From F23-B02 sp963629425 (lineage in GTDB: Bacteria > Bacillota > Clostridia > Oscillospirales > Oscillospiraceae): DNA of 13,242 nt. The stretch covers positions 1 to 13,242 of the forward strand of contig CAVGIU010000038.1 in assembly GCA_963629425.1 (NCBI GenBank), given 5' to 3'. A program made the translations under genes and the position numbers. Every line of letters begins with the position of its first letter. Within the stretch, counting starts at the first letter, position 1. Of this stretch, positions 1-7,488 are shown in pieces. The notes under the pieces are model-generated. The model did not search any database and was not told the DNA's origin. It saw only the letters and a program-made list of their open reading frames with translations.

Positions 1-20
1 GCTATCCGCTGTCAGCTGAT

Positions 21-75
21 TTTACACAGGCTTTACAATCGGGCGCTATTTTACATTACGCTTTACATTTAAAAT
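21..75 (+). promoter_or_regulatory. Probable Pho box and promoter of the phoP-phoR operon
   Basis: Four exact TTTACA hexamers lie in the same orientation at 21-26, 32-37, 50-55 and 62-67. They form two pairs with internal spacers of 5 and 6 nt, and the pairs are 12 nt apart. In Bacillus, PhoP binds tandem TT(A/T/C)ACA-like repeats spaced about 5 nt, so this array fits a PhoP-family binding site directly in front of a PhoP-family gene. A -10-like TAAAAT follows at 70-75. The hexamers are seen directly; binding and autoregulation are inferred. DNA upstream of base 1 is not available, so additional repeats could exist. Confidence 0.7.
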
Positions 76-109
76 TAAGGCAAAGCAAGGCAATATTGAG
101 GTAATGACA

Positions 110-784
110 ATGATATTTTGTGTTGAAGACGATGCGGGCATCAGAGATCTCATGATCTACACGCTCAACGCCTCCGGCTTTCAGGCCGCGGGCTTCGGCT
201 GCGCGAAGGAACTCTACTCGGCGCTGGCGGACACTGTGCCCGAGCTTATAATGCTCGACATAATGCTTCCCGGCGAGGACGGCATTTCCATCCTCAAGCG
301 ACTGAAGGCCGATCCGCGCACGGCCGATATCCCCGTCATCATGGCTACCGCCAAGGGTAATGAGTACGACAAGGTCATCGGCCTCGACCTCGGCGCGGAC
401 GACTATCTCGCAAAGCCCTTCGGCATGATGGAGATGGCCTCGCGTGTGCGCGCGGTGCTGCGCCGCAGCGGAAAGGCGGCGGATACAAAGCCGCAACTCG
501 TTCGCATCGGCGGGCTCGAGATGAACCTCTCGGAGCACACCGTCACCTCCGACGGCCGGCGCGTGCAGCTCACGCTCAAGGAATATGAGCTGCTTCACAC
601 CTTCATGACCAGCCCCGGGCGTGCGTTCACGCGCGAGCAGCTGCTCTCCGGCGTGTGGTGCGAGGATTTTTTGGGCGAAACGCGCACAGTGGACGTTCAC
701 GTCGGCACGCTGCGGCAGAAGCTCGGCAGGTGCGGCGCGTATATCCGCACGGTGCGCGGCGTAGGCTACCGAATGGAGGAGTAG
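110..784 (+). CDS. phoP: Response regulator, OmpR/PhoB family (PhoP-like)
   Basis: This is a DNA-binding response regulator, the cytoplasmic partner of the sensor kinase encoded 3 nt downstream. The receiver domain (about residues 1-118) has the acidic pair in VEDD, the phosphoacceptor Asp in MLDIMLPGEDG (residue 50 from this start), a Thr in the MATAKG segment and the conserved Lys in LAKPF. The C-terminal winged helix (about 129-224) has the OmpR-family signatures LTLKEYELL, FTREQLL and TVDVHVGTLRQKL, and it ends in VRGVGYRMEE. A start at 104 (two residues earlier) is possible. I chose 110 because GAGG at 98-101 is then 8 nt from the ATG, against 2 nt for 104, and MIFCVEDD is the usual N-terminus in clostridial PhoB/PhoP proteins. 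Phosphate as the signal is inferred from the upstream Pho box and the kinase architecture; no pst or phoU gene lies inside the window. Confidence 0.93.
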   Translation: MIFCVEDDAGIRDLMIYTLNASGFQAAGFGCAKELYSALADTVPELIMLDIMLPGEDGISILKRLKADPRTADIPVIMATAKGNEYDKVIGLDLGADDYLAKPFGMMEMASRVRAVLRRSGKAADTKPQLVRIGGLEMNLSEHTVTSDGRRVQLTLKEYELLHTFMTSPGRAFTREQLLSGVWCEDFLGETRTVDVHVGTLRQKLGRCGAYIRTVRGVGYRMEE

Positions 785-787
785 GGC

Positions 788-2437
788 ATGACAAAACGCA
801 TTTTTCACTCGATATTCACGGTCGCCGCCGTCATTCTTTTGGCGTCGTTCGTGCTGATAACGGGTGTGCTTTACGAATATTTTTCAAATAAGCAGATGGA
901 TCAGCTGAACATGCAGACCCATCTCGCCGCGCAGGGTATTGAGGCCGCCGGCGAGGACTTCTTTTCCGATATGGACATTTCCGGCTGCCGCATAACCTGG
1001 ATCGCTGCCGACGGCACTGTGCTGTACGACAGCCAGGCAGAGCAGTCGAGCATGGAAAACCACGCCGACCGCGAGGAGGTGCAGCAGGCGCTCAAAACCG
1101 GTCACGGCGAGAGCACGCGCTACTCGACAACGCTCATGGAGCGTCAGCTTTACTCGGCAGATCGCCTGTCCGACGGCACGGTCGTGCGCATTTCCGACAT
1201 GCAGTACACGCCGCTGACGCTTATCCTCGGCATGATACAGCCGGTCATCATCATTGCGCTTATTGCGCTTCTGCTGTCGCTGCTTTTAGCCTCGCGCATG
1301 GCAAAGCGCATCGTCAAGCCCTTAAATGAAATGAGCCTTGACAACGCCGAGAAGATCGAGACCTATCCGGAGCTCGCCCCGCTGACAGACAAGCTCAAGA
1401 GCCAGCAGAATCAGCTGCGCGATCAGGAAAAGGAGCTGCGCCGCCGCCGCGACGAGTTCGATGCAGCGACCGGCAGCATGACCGAGGGGCTTATATTGCT
1501 CAACGAGCAGGGCAGTGTCCTGAGCATAAACAAGGCCGCGACGAAGGCTTTGGACATAGGCCGATACTGCATCGGCCGCGATATCCGCACGCTCAGTGCG
1601 GAGCCCCGGCTGCGCGAGACGGTAGAAAAGGCGCTCGGCGGTGAGCACGGCGAGGCGCACATAACCCTCGGCAGCGTAAGCTACAGGCTCTATGCAAGCC
1701 CCGTCACCTCCGGCGACAGGGTCGCGGGTGCCGCACTTCTGATGCTCGACACGACCGAGAAGGAAAAGGCTGAGCAGCTGCGGCGCGAGTTCTCCGCCAA
1801 CGTTTCGCACGAGCTGAAAACGCCGCTGCACACCATTTCCGGCTGCGCGGAGCTTTTGGCTAACGGCATTGTAAAGCCTGAGGATGTGCCGCATTTTCTC
1901 AGTCAGATCCGGTCGGAGTCGAAGCGCATGATCGCGCTTATAGAGGACATCATAAAGCTTTCGCACCTGGACGAGGGCGCGGAGGATATGCAGCGTGAGG
2001 ACGTCGATCTTCTCTCCGTCGCGCGGCGGGAGGCCGAAAGTCTCTCACAAACCGCCGAGGCCGCCGGCATCGAGCTCACGGTCTCCGGTGAGAGTTCGGT
2101 AATAAACGGCATACCGCAGCTTTTGGCCGCAATCGTCCACAATCTCTGCGAGAACGCAATAAAATACAACCGTCCCGGCGGCTTTGCACGCGTGGACGTC
2201 CGGCGCGAGGGGGCAAGGACGCTGCTGACAGTCGAGGATAACGGCATCGGAATACCGCCCGAGGAGCAGCAGCGCATTTTCGAGCGCTTCTACCGCGTCG
2301 ACAAGAGCCACTCCAAGGAGGTCGGCGGAACGGGCCTCGGCCTTTCGATAGTCAAGCACGCCGCTGCCCTGCACAACGCGAAGATCTCTGTCGCCTCCGC
2401 CCCCGACAAGGGCACAACGATCACCCTTGTTTTTTAG
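788..2437 (+). CDS. phoR: Sensor histidine kinase, PhoR-like
   Basis: This 549-residue membrane kinase phosphorylates the response regulator encoded just upstream; GGAGGAG precedes its ATG. The order is: transmembrane helix (about 8-30), extracytoplasmic sensor (about 31-142), second transmembrane helix (about 143-168), a short HAMP-like linker with VKPL, a charged coiled-coil stretch (about 200-226), a PAS-like domain (about 226-325), and the HisKA and HATPase_c domains. The H-box FSANVSHELKTPL puts the phosphoacceptor at His341. The N-box is HNLCENAIKYN, the G1 box DNGIGIP (484-490), the F-box FERFYRVDKS and the G2 box GGTGLGLS (513-520). All catalytic boxes are intact. TM-sensor-TM-PAS-kinase is the usual Gram-positive PhoR layout. 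The TAG stop lies in the left edge of a dispersed repeat that also occurs at 2736-2900 and 12930-13104. Confidence 0.93.
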   Translation: MTKRIFHSIFTVAAVILLASFVLITGVLYEYFSNKQMDQLNMQTHLAAQGIEAAGEDFFSDMDISGCRITWIAADGTVLYDSQAEQSSMENHADREEVQQALKTGHGESTRYSTTLMERQLYSADRLSDGTVVRISDMQYTPLTLILGMIQPVIIIALIALLLSLLLASRMAKRIVKPLNEMSLDNAEKIETYPELAPLTDKLKSQQNQLRDQEKELRRRRDEFDAATGSMTEGLILLNEQGSVLSINKAATKALDIGRYCIGRDIRTLSAEPRLRETVEKALGGEHGEAHITLGSVSYRLYASPVTSGDRVAGAALLMLDTTEKEKAEQLRREFSANVSHELKTPLHTISGCAELLANGIVKPEDVPHFLSQIRSESKRMIALIEDIIKLSHLDEGAEDMQREDVDLLSVARREAESLSQTAEAAGIELTVSGESSVINGIPQLLAAIVHNLCENAIKYNRPGGFARVDVRREGARTLLTVEDNGIGIPPEEQQRIFERFYRVDKSHSKEVGGTGLGLSIVKHAAALHNAKISVASAPDKGTTITLVF

Positions 2438-2580
2438 TGGCGCATTGTGACTGTACCGATACGTTTATTGCGGTAGCCCGGTGTCGAGAGCACTGTGGAA
2501 ACAGTGGCGTTTCGCGTAACGTGAGTGCAGTGAAAATTTTGCGGCAGCCCGGTGTCGAGAGCACGGTGGAAACTGTTAGG
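2430..2580 (+). repeat. Dispersed repeat copy A, with an internal 71-nt tandem duplication
   Basis: The segment beginning TTTTTTAGTGGCGCATT at the end of phoR aligns along its left half with copies at 12930 (plus) and 2900 (minus), sharing CCGATAC, TTTATTGC, GCCCGGTGTCGA and GTGGCGTTTCGCG. A 36-nt block starting GCGG(T/C)AGCCCGGTGTCGAG occurs at 2470-2505 and again at 2541-2576 with only a few differences, a period of 71 nt. The right half of the element, the paired hairpins ending GGATGAGGTGT, is absent here, so this is a partial and internally duplicated copy. The start lies inside the last codons of phoR. Confidence 0.8.
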
Positions 2581-2625
2581 TTGTCGCTTCCCAATACTGC
2601 AACGCTGATTTTGCGCCGCAATTTG

Positions 2626-2650
2626 TAGGGAATGGGCTTGCCCGTTCCGC
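2626..2650. repeat. Short GC-rich hairpin repeat
   Basis: TAGGGAATGGGCTTGCCCGTTCC forms a stem of GGAATGGGC with GCCCGTTCC (one G-U pair) and a 2-nt loop. It closely resembles the terminator stem at 12904-12927 (CAGGGGGCGGGCATTGCCCGCCC), so the two appear to be members of one hairpin family. No T-tract follows on the plus strand, so I do not call this copy a terminator. Confidence 0.5.
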
Positions 2651-2691
2651 TTCCGAAAATTTAGTCGGAACCAAAAACTGAATATAAGTGC

Positions 2692-2730
2692 AAAAAGAGA
2701 GTACAGACATCGAGTCTGCACTCTCTTTTC
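2692..2730. terminator. Bidirectional intrinsic terminator between convergent operons
   Basis: The arms AAAAGAGAGT (2693-2702) and ACTCTCTTTT (2720-2729) pair perfectly. They are followed inward by one A/C mismatch and a second 5-bp stem, CAGAC (2704-2708) with GTCTG (2714-2718), closing a 5-nt loop. The long stem runs into T residues on the plus strand (TTTT) and on the minus strand (TTTTT). This suits termination of both phoP-phoR from the left and the seven-gene operon from the right. Confidence 0.85.
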
Positions 2731-2735
2731 CGATT

Positions 2736-2900
2736 TGAATAACACCTCATCCGCCGCCGATGGCGGCACCTTCCCCTCGGAGGGGAAGGCAATGGTGCGG
2801 CGCAGTACCATTGCACGATGCAAAAATGGTTTATTCCGCACCTTCGACACCGGGCGCCTGTAACATATGTATCGGTGCAGCCTTAATTCGCCTCTGAAAA
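2736..2900 (-). repeat. Dispersed repeat copy B, full length, overlapping the 3' end of the hydrolase gene
   Basis: Read on the minus strand from 2900, this starts TTTTCAGAGGCGAATTAAGG and matches copy C at 12930 (TTTTCAGAGGCGCATTAAGG) almost perfectly. It continues through CGATACAT, GCCCGGTGTCGAA and ATAAACC into the paired hairpins CCTTCCCCT/AGGGGAAGG (2769-2777 with 2781-2789) and GCCGCC/GGCGGC (2753-2758 with 2762-2767), ending GGATGAGGTGT. The middle carries an inverted repeat, GGTGCGG at 2794-2800 with CCGCACC at 2836-2842. The last codons and the TAA of the hydrolase gene are inside the repeat. Confidence 0.85.
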
Positions 2901-3815
2901 TTCGTGCAAGGCTGTCAGGTATGCCTCGCGGTCGAGCATATAGCTCAGGCCGTGCCCGGCGCGGGGGATGATGAGCAGCCGCTTGTTTTTTGCAGCGCTT
3001 GCCTCGTAGTTTTCGCGGCTCATGCGGCAGGGCACGAAGCGGTCGTCACCCCCGTGAATGAAGAGCACGGGGATCGTGCTGCGGCGCAGCGCATCGGGCG
3101 CGGAGGCGGAATTGAGGTCAACGCCGCAGAAAAGCCTCGCGCCGAAGCGCGCGAGGGCGTAAATGAGCCGCGCCGCCGGAACGTGATGTTCGCGCAGAAC
3201 GGAAAGAATAATATCCTTCGGCGAGGTGTAGCCGCAGTCGGCAACGATGCCGGAAACGCCCCTCGGAAGCGGCAGATCGGAGGCCATAAGCACCGTAGCC
3301 GCACCCATGGAGATGCCGTAAAGATATATCTTCACGTCGCCGCCGAAGCGCTCTGCGGCGTAATTTGCCCAGTAAAGGCAGTCGTAGCGCTCATTTACGC
3401 CGAAGGAGAGGTATTTCCCCTCGCTCTCGCCGTGAGCGCGCTGATCGACGAGCAGGACATTGAAGCCGCCGTCAAGCCCCTCGCGCAGTCCGCCGCAGAA
3501 ATCTCGCTCGGCCGCGCTTTTGTAGCCGTGCATCATTATCTGCACCGGCGCTTTGGGGTCTGCCGCGGAATAGAGCTTTGCGTGAAGGCGCAGCCCGTCA
3601 AAAGACGTGATAAAAACATCCTCGTAGGGAACGGAAAGCGCCGCGCGGATCATTTTTTCCGACTGCTCGCGGTAAGGATTATACTGCTCGGTGTCGGGCA
3701 TATAAAAGACGTCCTCTTCCCTGCGCGGCGGAACGCGGCAGCCGAAAAGCACCGCGATATAGGACACCGCGAGCGCCAAAGCGCCCGCGGCGGAGATTGC
3801 TGTCAGAAGCTTCAT
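2883..3815 (-). CDS. Membrane-anchored alpha/beta hydrolase
   Basis: This 310-residue protein is an alpha/beta-fold serine hydrolase. An N-terminal hydrophobic segment (about 3-25) is likely a signal anchor, and the following residues (GCRVPPRREED) suit an extracytoplasmic or membrane-tethered catalytic domain. Visible motifs are the oxyanion segment MMHGYKS (95-100), the nucleophile elbow GISMG with Ser169, the acid HGGDDRFVP with Asp258, and the base AGHG with His288, in the correct order for the fold. The sequence around DQRAHGESEGKYLSFG is typical of the bacterial BEM46/FrsA-like hydrolases; the substrate cannot be predicted. The ATG overlaps the preceding yeiH stop as ATGA, so translation is probably coupled. 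The last residues (FSEAN) and the stop come from a dispersed repeat, so the C-terminus may have been reset by that element. Confidence 0.9.
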   Translation of the reverse strand: MKLLTAISAAGALALAVSYIAVLFGCRVPPRREEDVFYMPDTEQYNPYREQSEKMIRAALSVPYEDVFITSFDGLRLHAKLYSAADPKAPVQIMMHGYKSAAERDFCGGLREGLDGGFNVLLVDQRAHGESEGKYLSFGVNERYDCLYWANYAAERFGGDVKIYLYGISMGAATVLMASDLPLPRGVSGIVADCGYTSPKDIILSVLREHHVPAARLIYALARFGARLFCGVDLNSASAPDALRRSTIPVLFIHGGDDRFVPCRMSRENYEASAAKNKRLLIIPRAGHGLSYMLDREAYLTALHEFSEAN

Positions 3816-4837
3816 ACGATAAGTCCCAAAACGTGCTGCATCGCGATGGCGACGCCCGTTATGCCCAGCCAGCAGCAGAAACCCAGAAGCAGGGGTTTGC
3901 CGCCGGTTTTTATGAGCTTTACGGGGTTTGTGTTCAGGCCGATGGCCGCCATGGCCAGGACGATCATGAATTTACTCAGCTCCTTGAGCGGGGTGAACAC
4001 GCTCGCGTCGACGCCCAGCGCCTGCGCAATAGTCGTCACGACCGAGGCGAGGATGAAGTAGAGTATAAACATCGGGAAAACGCTCTTTATACTGACCTTT
4101 TTCCCCGACTCCCCGGCCGATTTTTTCGACCTGATGAGCGCGAGCACAAGGGTTATGGGGATGATGGCGAGCGTTCGCGTGAGCTTGACGGTGACGGCCT
4201 TATCCAGCGTCTGCGTACCCAGACCCCACATGCTGTCCCAGGTCGAGGCGGCTGCGGTGACGGAGGACGTGTCGTTCACGGCCGTGCCCGCAAAGATGCC
4301 GAAGGCCTCGCCGGAGGTGGTGGAAAAGCCGATGAGCGTGCCCATGAGCGGGAAGATGAGCGCCGCGATGACGTTATAGAAAAATATGACCGATATCGCC
4401 TGCGCGACCTCCTCGTCGCTCGCGTCAATCACCGGTGCTGTTGCCGCTATGGCGGAGCCGCCGCAGATAGACGAGCCCACGCCGATGAGCGTTGATATCT
4501 TCGAGGGTATCTTCAGCGCCCTGCACATGATAAACGCCACCAGCAGCGAGGTCGTTATCGTGCTGAGGATTATCGGCAGCGACTGTACGCCCGTGCGGCC
4601 GATGACCGCAAGGTTCATGCCGAAGCCGAGCAGGATGACCGCCCACTGGAGTATCTTTTTGGACGTGAATTTGATGCCCGCCTCGAACGGCGTGCGGTTT
4701 TTCAGAAACAGCCCGACTATCATGCCGAGCAGGATAGAGATAACAGGTCCGCCCACAACGGCAAATTTCCGTCCGAGCAGCCAGGCCGGGACCGCTATAA
4801 CAAGACACAGCAGCAGTCCCTTGAGTTTTTCTTTCAT
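3812..4837 (-). CDS. yeiH: YeiH family putative sulfate exporter
   Basis: This 341-residue polytopic membrane protein belongs to the YeiH/UPF0324 family, annotated as putative sulfate exporters largely by association; the transport activity is not well established. Hydrophobic segments run through almost the whole length (roughly 8-10 helices). Two family signatures are clear: GVGSSICGGSAIAATAPVI (119-137), and FAGTAVNDTSSVTAA (182-196), followed by a KLTRT segment. Length is normal for the family. It starts 16 nt after the DUF1294 gene, with only a weak purine-rich ribosome site (AGAAAGAAG). Its stop overlaps the hydrolase start. Confidence 0.9.
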   Translation of the reverse strand: MKEKLKGLLLCLVIAVPAWLLGRKFAVVGGPVISILLGMIVGLFLKNRTPFEAGIKFTSKKILQWAVILLGFGMNLAVIGRTGVQSLPIILSTITTSLLVAFIMCRALKIPSKISTLIGVGSSICGGSAIAATAPVIDASDEEVAQAISVIFFYNVIAALIFPLMGTLIGFSTTSGEAFGIFAGTAVNDTSSVTAAASTWDSMWGLGTQTLDKAVTVKLTRTLAIIPITLVLALIRSKKSAGESGKKVSIKSVFPMFILYFILASVVTTIAQALGVDASVFTPLKELSKFMIVLAMAAIGLNTNPVKLIKTGGKPLLLGFCCWLGITGVAIAMQHVLGLIV

Positions 4838-4853
4838 AGGGGGATTCTTCTTT

Positions 4854-5123
4854 CTAAGCGAACTTGATGATTAAATAAGCCACGGCGGCGATCTGAACTA
4901 TCGTCAGCAGCGGAAAGCCGATGGCAAAGCTTTTGTGCAGCGTTTTGTGGTGAAACGAGTACATGCCGACCGTGCCGCCGAGTGCTCCGCCCAGGATGGC
5001 GAAGGTAAAAAGCGTCCTTTCCGGGATACGGCGCTTCTGCATTTTTGCCAGCAGCTTGTCTGTGCCCATGAGGGCGCACAGCAGGATGTTCACCGCCGCG
5101 AGGTAATAGGCAAGGTACTCCAT
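4854..5123 (-). CDS. DUF1294 family small membrane protein
   Basis: This 89-residue protein has three hydrophobic stretches (about 5-20, 38-55 and 68-87) and the DUF1294 signatures: GTDK (20-23), AKMQKRRIPE (26-35), GGALGG (45-50) and SFHHKTLHKSF (56-66). Members are small membrane proteins of unknown function, sometimes found fused to cold-shock domains; no such domain is present here. The ATG overlaps the stop of the PPC gene by one base (TGATG), indicating translational coupling. Confidence 0.88.
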   Translation of the reverse strand: MEYLAYYLAAVNILLCALMGTDKLLAKMQKRRIPERTLFTFAILGGALGGTVGMYSFHHKTLHKSFAIGFPLLTIVQIAAVAYLIIKFA

Positions 5124-5542
5124 CAGAGCTTAAACAGGTTAAGACCCACGTCGTCATCGTGGTATCTGTCGACCTCGCCGTCAATGACGGTCACGATCAT
5201 CTCACAGGTGGCCGAGACCATCGCGCGGTTTAAGTGGCCGCCGAAGACCTCGCCTTTTTCATTGCCCGCGGACATGTGGATGTGTGTGTAAAACTCGCCG
5301 TCCATGGTGTTTATCGTGCCGGTGAGGGAGACGATCTCGAATGCGCCCTTAAATTCGTTGGAGTAGTACTTTTTCTCCGCGGTGTTGAAAACGCCGACGG
5401 TGAAGTCGTTTGTCGCACCCAAAGCTGTGACGGAGGCGAGCTTTATGTTTTCTTTCAATGCCAGCTCGCGTATTTTGTCAAGTATCTCCTCGCCGCGGTC
5501 GATGCGCACGACGATGGTACTGCCGAATCTTTTGTACTTCAT
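5123..5542 (-). CDS. PPC/DUF296 domain protein
   Basis: This 139-residue, single-domain protein is of the plant-and-prokaryote-conserved (PPC, DUF296) family. The sequence shows the expected beta-rich pattern, the LGATNDFTVGVF strand region and the histidine cluster THIHMSAG...GGHL (His87, His89, His103), which is generally assigned to metal binding in prokaryotic members. Family members are often annotated as DNA-binding because of AT-hook PPC proteins in plants, but no AT hook is present here, so DNA binding is not supported by this sequence. I chose the ATG at 5542, not an upstream one in the same frame, because AAAGGAAG lies just before it and the upstream extension is only a shadow of the lysine-rich ygiQ tail. 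It begins 2 nt after ygiQ. Confidence 0.88.
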   Translation of the reverse strand: MKYKRFGSTIVVRIDRGEEILDKIRELALKENIKLASVTALGATNDFTVGVFNTAEKKYYSNEFKGAFEIVSLTGTINTMDGEFYTHIHMSAGNEKGEVFGGHLNRAMVSATCEMIVTVIDGEVDRYHDDDVGLNLFKL

Positions 5543-5544
5543 TT

Positions 5545-7488
5545 TTATCTTCCTTTCTTTTTGCCCGGCTTTGCGCTTTTCTTGGCCTTGGGCTTTGCCC
5601 AGCCCTTGGCGTAGCCGGCTTTTTTCGTTATCTGCGGTTTTTCGGGTTCCTTGGGCTTTGCGGACGTCCTCTGCCTTGGCGGACGGTCGGGCCGCACGAG
5701 GCACTCAGGCCCGTAGCCGATGAGATCCTCCCTGCCCGCCTCCTTGAGCGCCTCGATGACGAGCTTGCGCTTATCCGGGCGCTTCCACTGCAAAAGCGCG
5801 CGCTGCATCGCCTTCTCGCGGAAGGTTTTTGCGACATACACAGACTTCATCGTCATCGGGTCAATACCCGTGTAGTACATGCAGGTCGAGATGGTGCCCG
5901 GCGTGGGGTAAAAATCCTGCACCTGCTCGGGCTGGCGGCCTTTTTTGTTCAGATACTCCGCCAGTGCGACGGCATCGGCGAGCGTGCTGCCCGGATGCGA
6001 GGACATGAGATACGGAACGACGTACTGCTCCTTGGAAAAGCGCGTGTTCATTTTTTTATACTTTTCCATGAAGCGCTCGTACACGTCGATGTGCGGCTTG
6101 CCCATGTAGTCGAGAACTCCGTCGATGCAGTGCTCGGGTGCGACCTTGAGCTGGCCTGAGATGTGGTATTTCACAAGCTCTGCGAAGAAATCGTCGTTTT
6201 TATCCTCGAGCATATAGTCATAGCGGATACCCGAGCGCACGAAGACCTTTTTTATGCCCGGTATCTGCCGCAGCTTGCGCAGCAGGGCAAGATAATCCGA
6301 ATGATCGGCGTCGAGATTCGGGCAGGGCGTCGGCGCAAGGCATCTTCTGTCGGCACACATGCCGCATTTGGCCTGCTTTTTGCACGAATGATGGCGGAAA
6401 TTTGCCGACGGGCCGCCGACGTCGTTTATATAGCCCTTGAAATCGGGGAATTTCGTCAGCGCCGTGACCTCGCGGATGACGCTCTCATGGCTGCGGCTTG
6501 TTACCATTCTGCCCTGATGGAAGGCCAGGGCGCAGAAGCTGCATCCGCCGAAGCATCCGCGGTTATGGATGACCGAAAATTTGACCTCCTCAATGGCGGG
6601 AACGCCGCCGAGAGGCTCGTACATCGGGTGATACTGCTTTGTATACGGAAGCTCGGCAACTCGGTCGAGCTCCTTTGTTTCGAGCGGCATCGCCGGGGGA
6701 TTTACGATAAGATAACGCCCGTCGTGCTCCTGGATGAGCGCCCTGCCGCGCACGGGGTCGTGTTCGGCGTACTCAAGGCGCGTCGCGTCAGCATAGAAAC
6801 GCTTACTGTCGCAGACATCGGCAAACGACGGCAATGTCACACTTTCAAAAGCGCAGTCGCCGGGCGAATGTGTCAAAATTGCCGTTCCGCGTATATCGCG
6901 CATCTCGGAAACGGGGATCTTCTTTTTAAGTCTGCGCGCTATCTCGCGCGAGGCCGTCTCGCCCATGCCGTAAACGAGGATATCCGCGCCAGAATCGACA
7001 AGGACGGATCTGCGCACCCTGTCTTCCCAGTAGTCATAGTGTGCAAAGCGGCGCAATGATGCCTCAAGACCGCCGATGACGATGGGCACCTCCGAGCCGA
7101 AGGCCTCGCGCGCACGGTTTGCGTAAACTATCGTGGCTCTGTCCGGGCGCAGTCCGGCTTTTTTGCCGGGAGAGTAGAAATCCTCGCTGCGGCGCTTTTT
7201 TGCGGCCGTATAGTGCGCGACCATGGAGTCGAGGTTTCCCGCTCCTATCATAACTCCCAGGCGCGGTCTGCCGAAGGCCGCGATGGCCTCGGCCGAGTGC
7301 CAGTCCGGCTGCGCGCATATCGCAACACGGAAGCCGTCGGCCTCCAAAACACGGGCAATGACCGTCGTGCCGAAGCTCGGGTGATCGACGTACGCATCGC
7401 CCGTTATGAGCAGGAAGTCGTACCACCACCAGCCGCGCTCGTGCATCTCGTCCTGCGAGACCGGCAAAAATTCAAGATCGTCTGTCAT
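5545..7488 (-). CDS. ygiQ: YgiQ family radical SAM protein (UPF0313)
   Basis: This is a 647-residue radical S-adenosylmethionine protein of the YgiQ/UPF0313 family, function unknown. The N-terminal part (about 20-190) resembles the Rossmann-like, B12-binding-like module of the family (FLLITGDAYVDHPSFG, VIGGLEASLRR). The radical SAM cluster motif CFGGCSFC gives Cys312, Cys316 and Cys319. A second cysteine group follows GGPSAN (Cys369, 375, 378, 383 and 389) and is typical of the family; it could hold another metal site. The last ~50 residues are Lys/Pro-rich and low in complexity. The start at 7488 has GGGGGAG just upstream and overlaps the metallophosphoesterase stop as ATGA; the in-frame ATG-less extension to 7503 lies inside the upstream gene. 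Confidence 0.93.
   Translation of the reverse strand: MTDDLEFLPVSQDEMHERGWWWYDFLLITGDAYVDHPSFGTTVIARVLEADGFRVAICAQPDWHSAEAIAAFGRPRLGVMIGAGNLDSMVAHYTAAKKRRSEDFYSPGKKAGLRPDRATIVYANRAREAFGSEVPIVIGGLEASLRRFAHYDYWEDRVRRSVLVDSGADILVYGMGETASREIARRLKKKIPVSEMRDIRGTAILTHSPGDCAFESVTLPSFADVCDSKRFYADATRLEYAEHDPVRGRALIQEHDGRYLIVNPPAMPLETKELDRVAELPYTKQYHPMYEPLGGVPAIEEVKFSVIHNRGCFGGCSFCALAFHQGRMVTSRSHESVIREVTALTKFPDFKGYINDVGGPSANFRHHSCKKQAKCGMCADRRCLAPTPCPNLDADHSDYLALLRKLRQIPGIKKVFVRSGIRYDYMLEDKNDDFFAELVKYHISGQLKVAPEHCIDGVLDYMGKPHIDVYERFMEKYKKMNTRFSKEQYVVPYLMSSHPGSTLADAVALAEYLNKKGRQPEQVQDFYPTPGTISTCMYYTGIDPMTMKSVYVAKTFREKAMQRALLQWKRPDKRKLVIEALKEAGREDLIGYGPECLVRPDRPPRQRTSAKPKEPEKPQITKKAGYAKGWAKPKAKKSAKPGKKKGR

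Noticed and set aside
56..808. Minus-strand open frame of 250 codons opposite phoP
   Set aside because: Antisense shadow of the response regulator, extending through the Pho box; no family resemblance.
2741..2789. CRISPR array or insertion-sequence end
   Set aside because: The inverted repeats are single hairpins within a dispersed element; there are no regularly spaced identical repeats with unique spacers and no transposase or cas gene nearby.
2434..2850. Minus-strand open frame of 138 codons between phoR and the hydrolase
   Set aside because: It lies across two repeat copies and the bidirectional terminator, lacks a ribosome site and shows no domain. Non-coding.
2904..4061. Plus-strand open frame of 385 codons opposite the hydrolase and yeiH genes
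   Set aside because: It is antisense to two well-supported genes and the translation has no family signature; long antisense frames are common at this GC content.
6163..7059. Plus-strand open frame of 298 codons opposite ygiQ
   Set aside because: Antisense shadow of a clearly recognisable radical SAM gene; no domain or ribosome site of its own.
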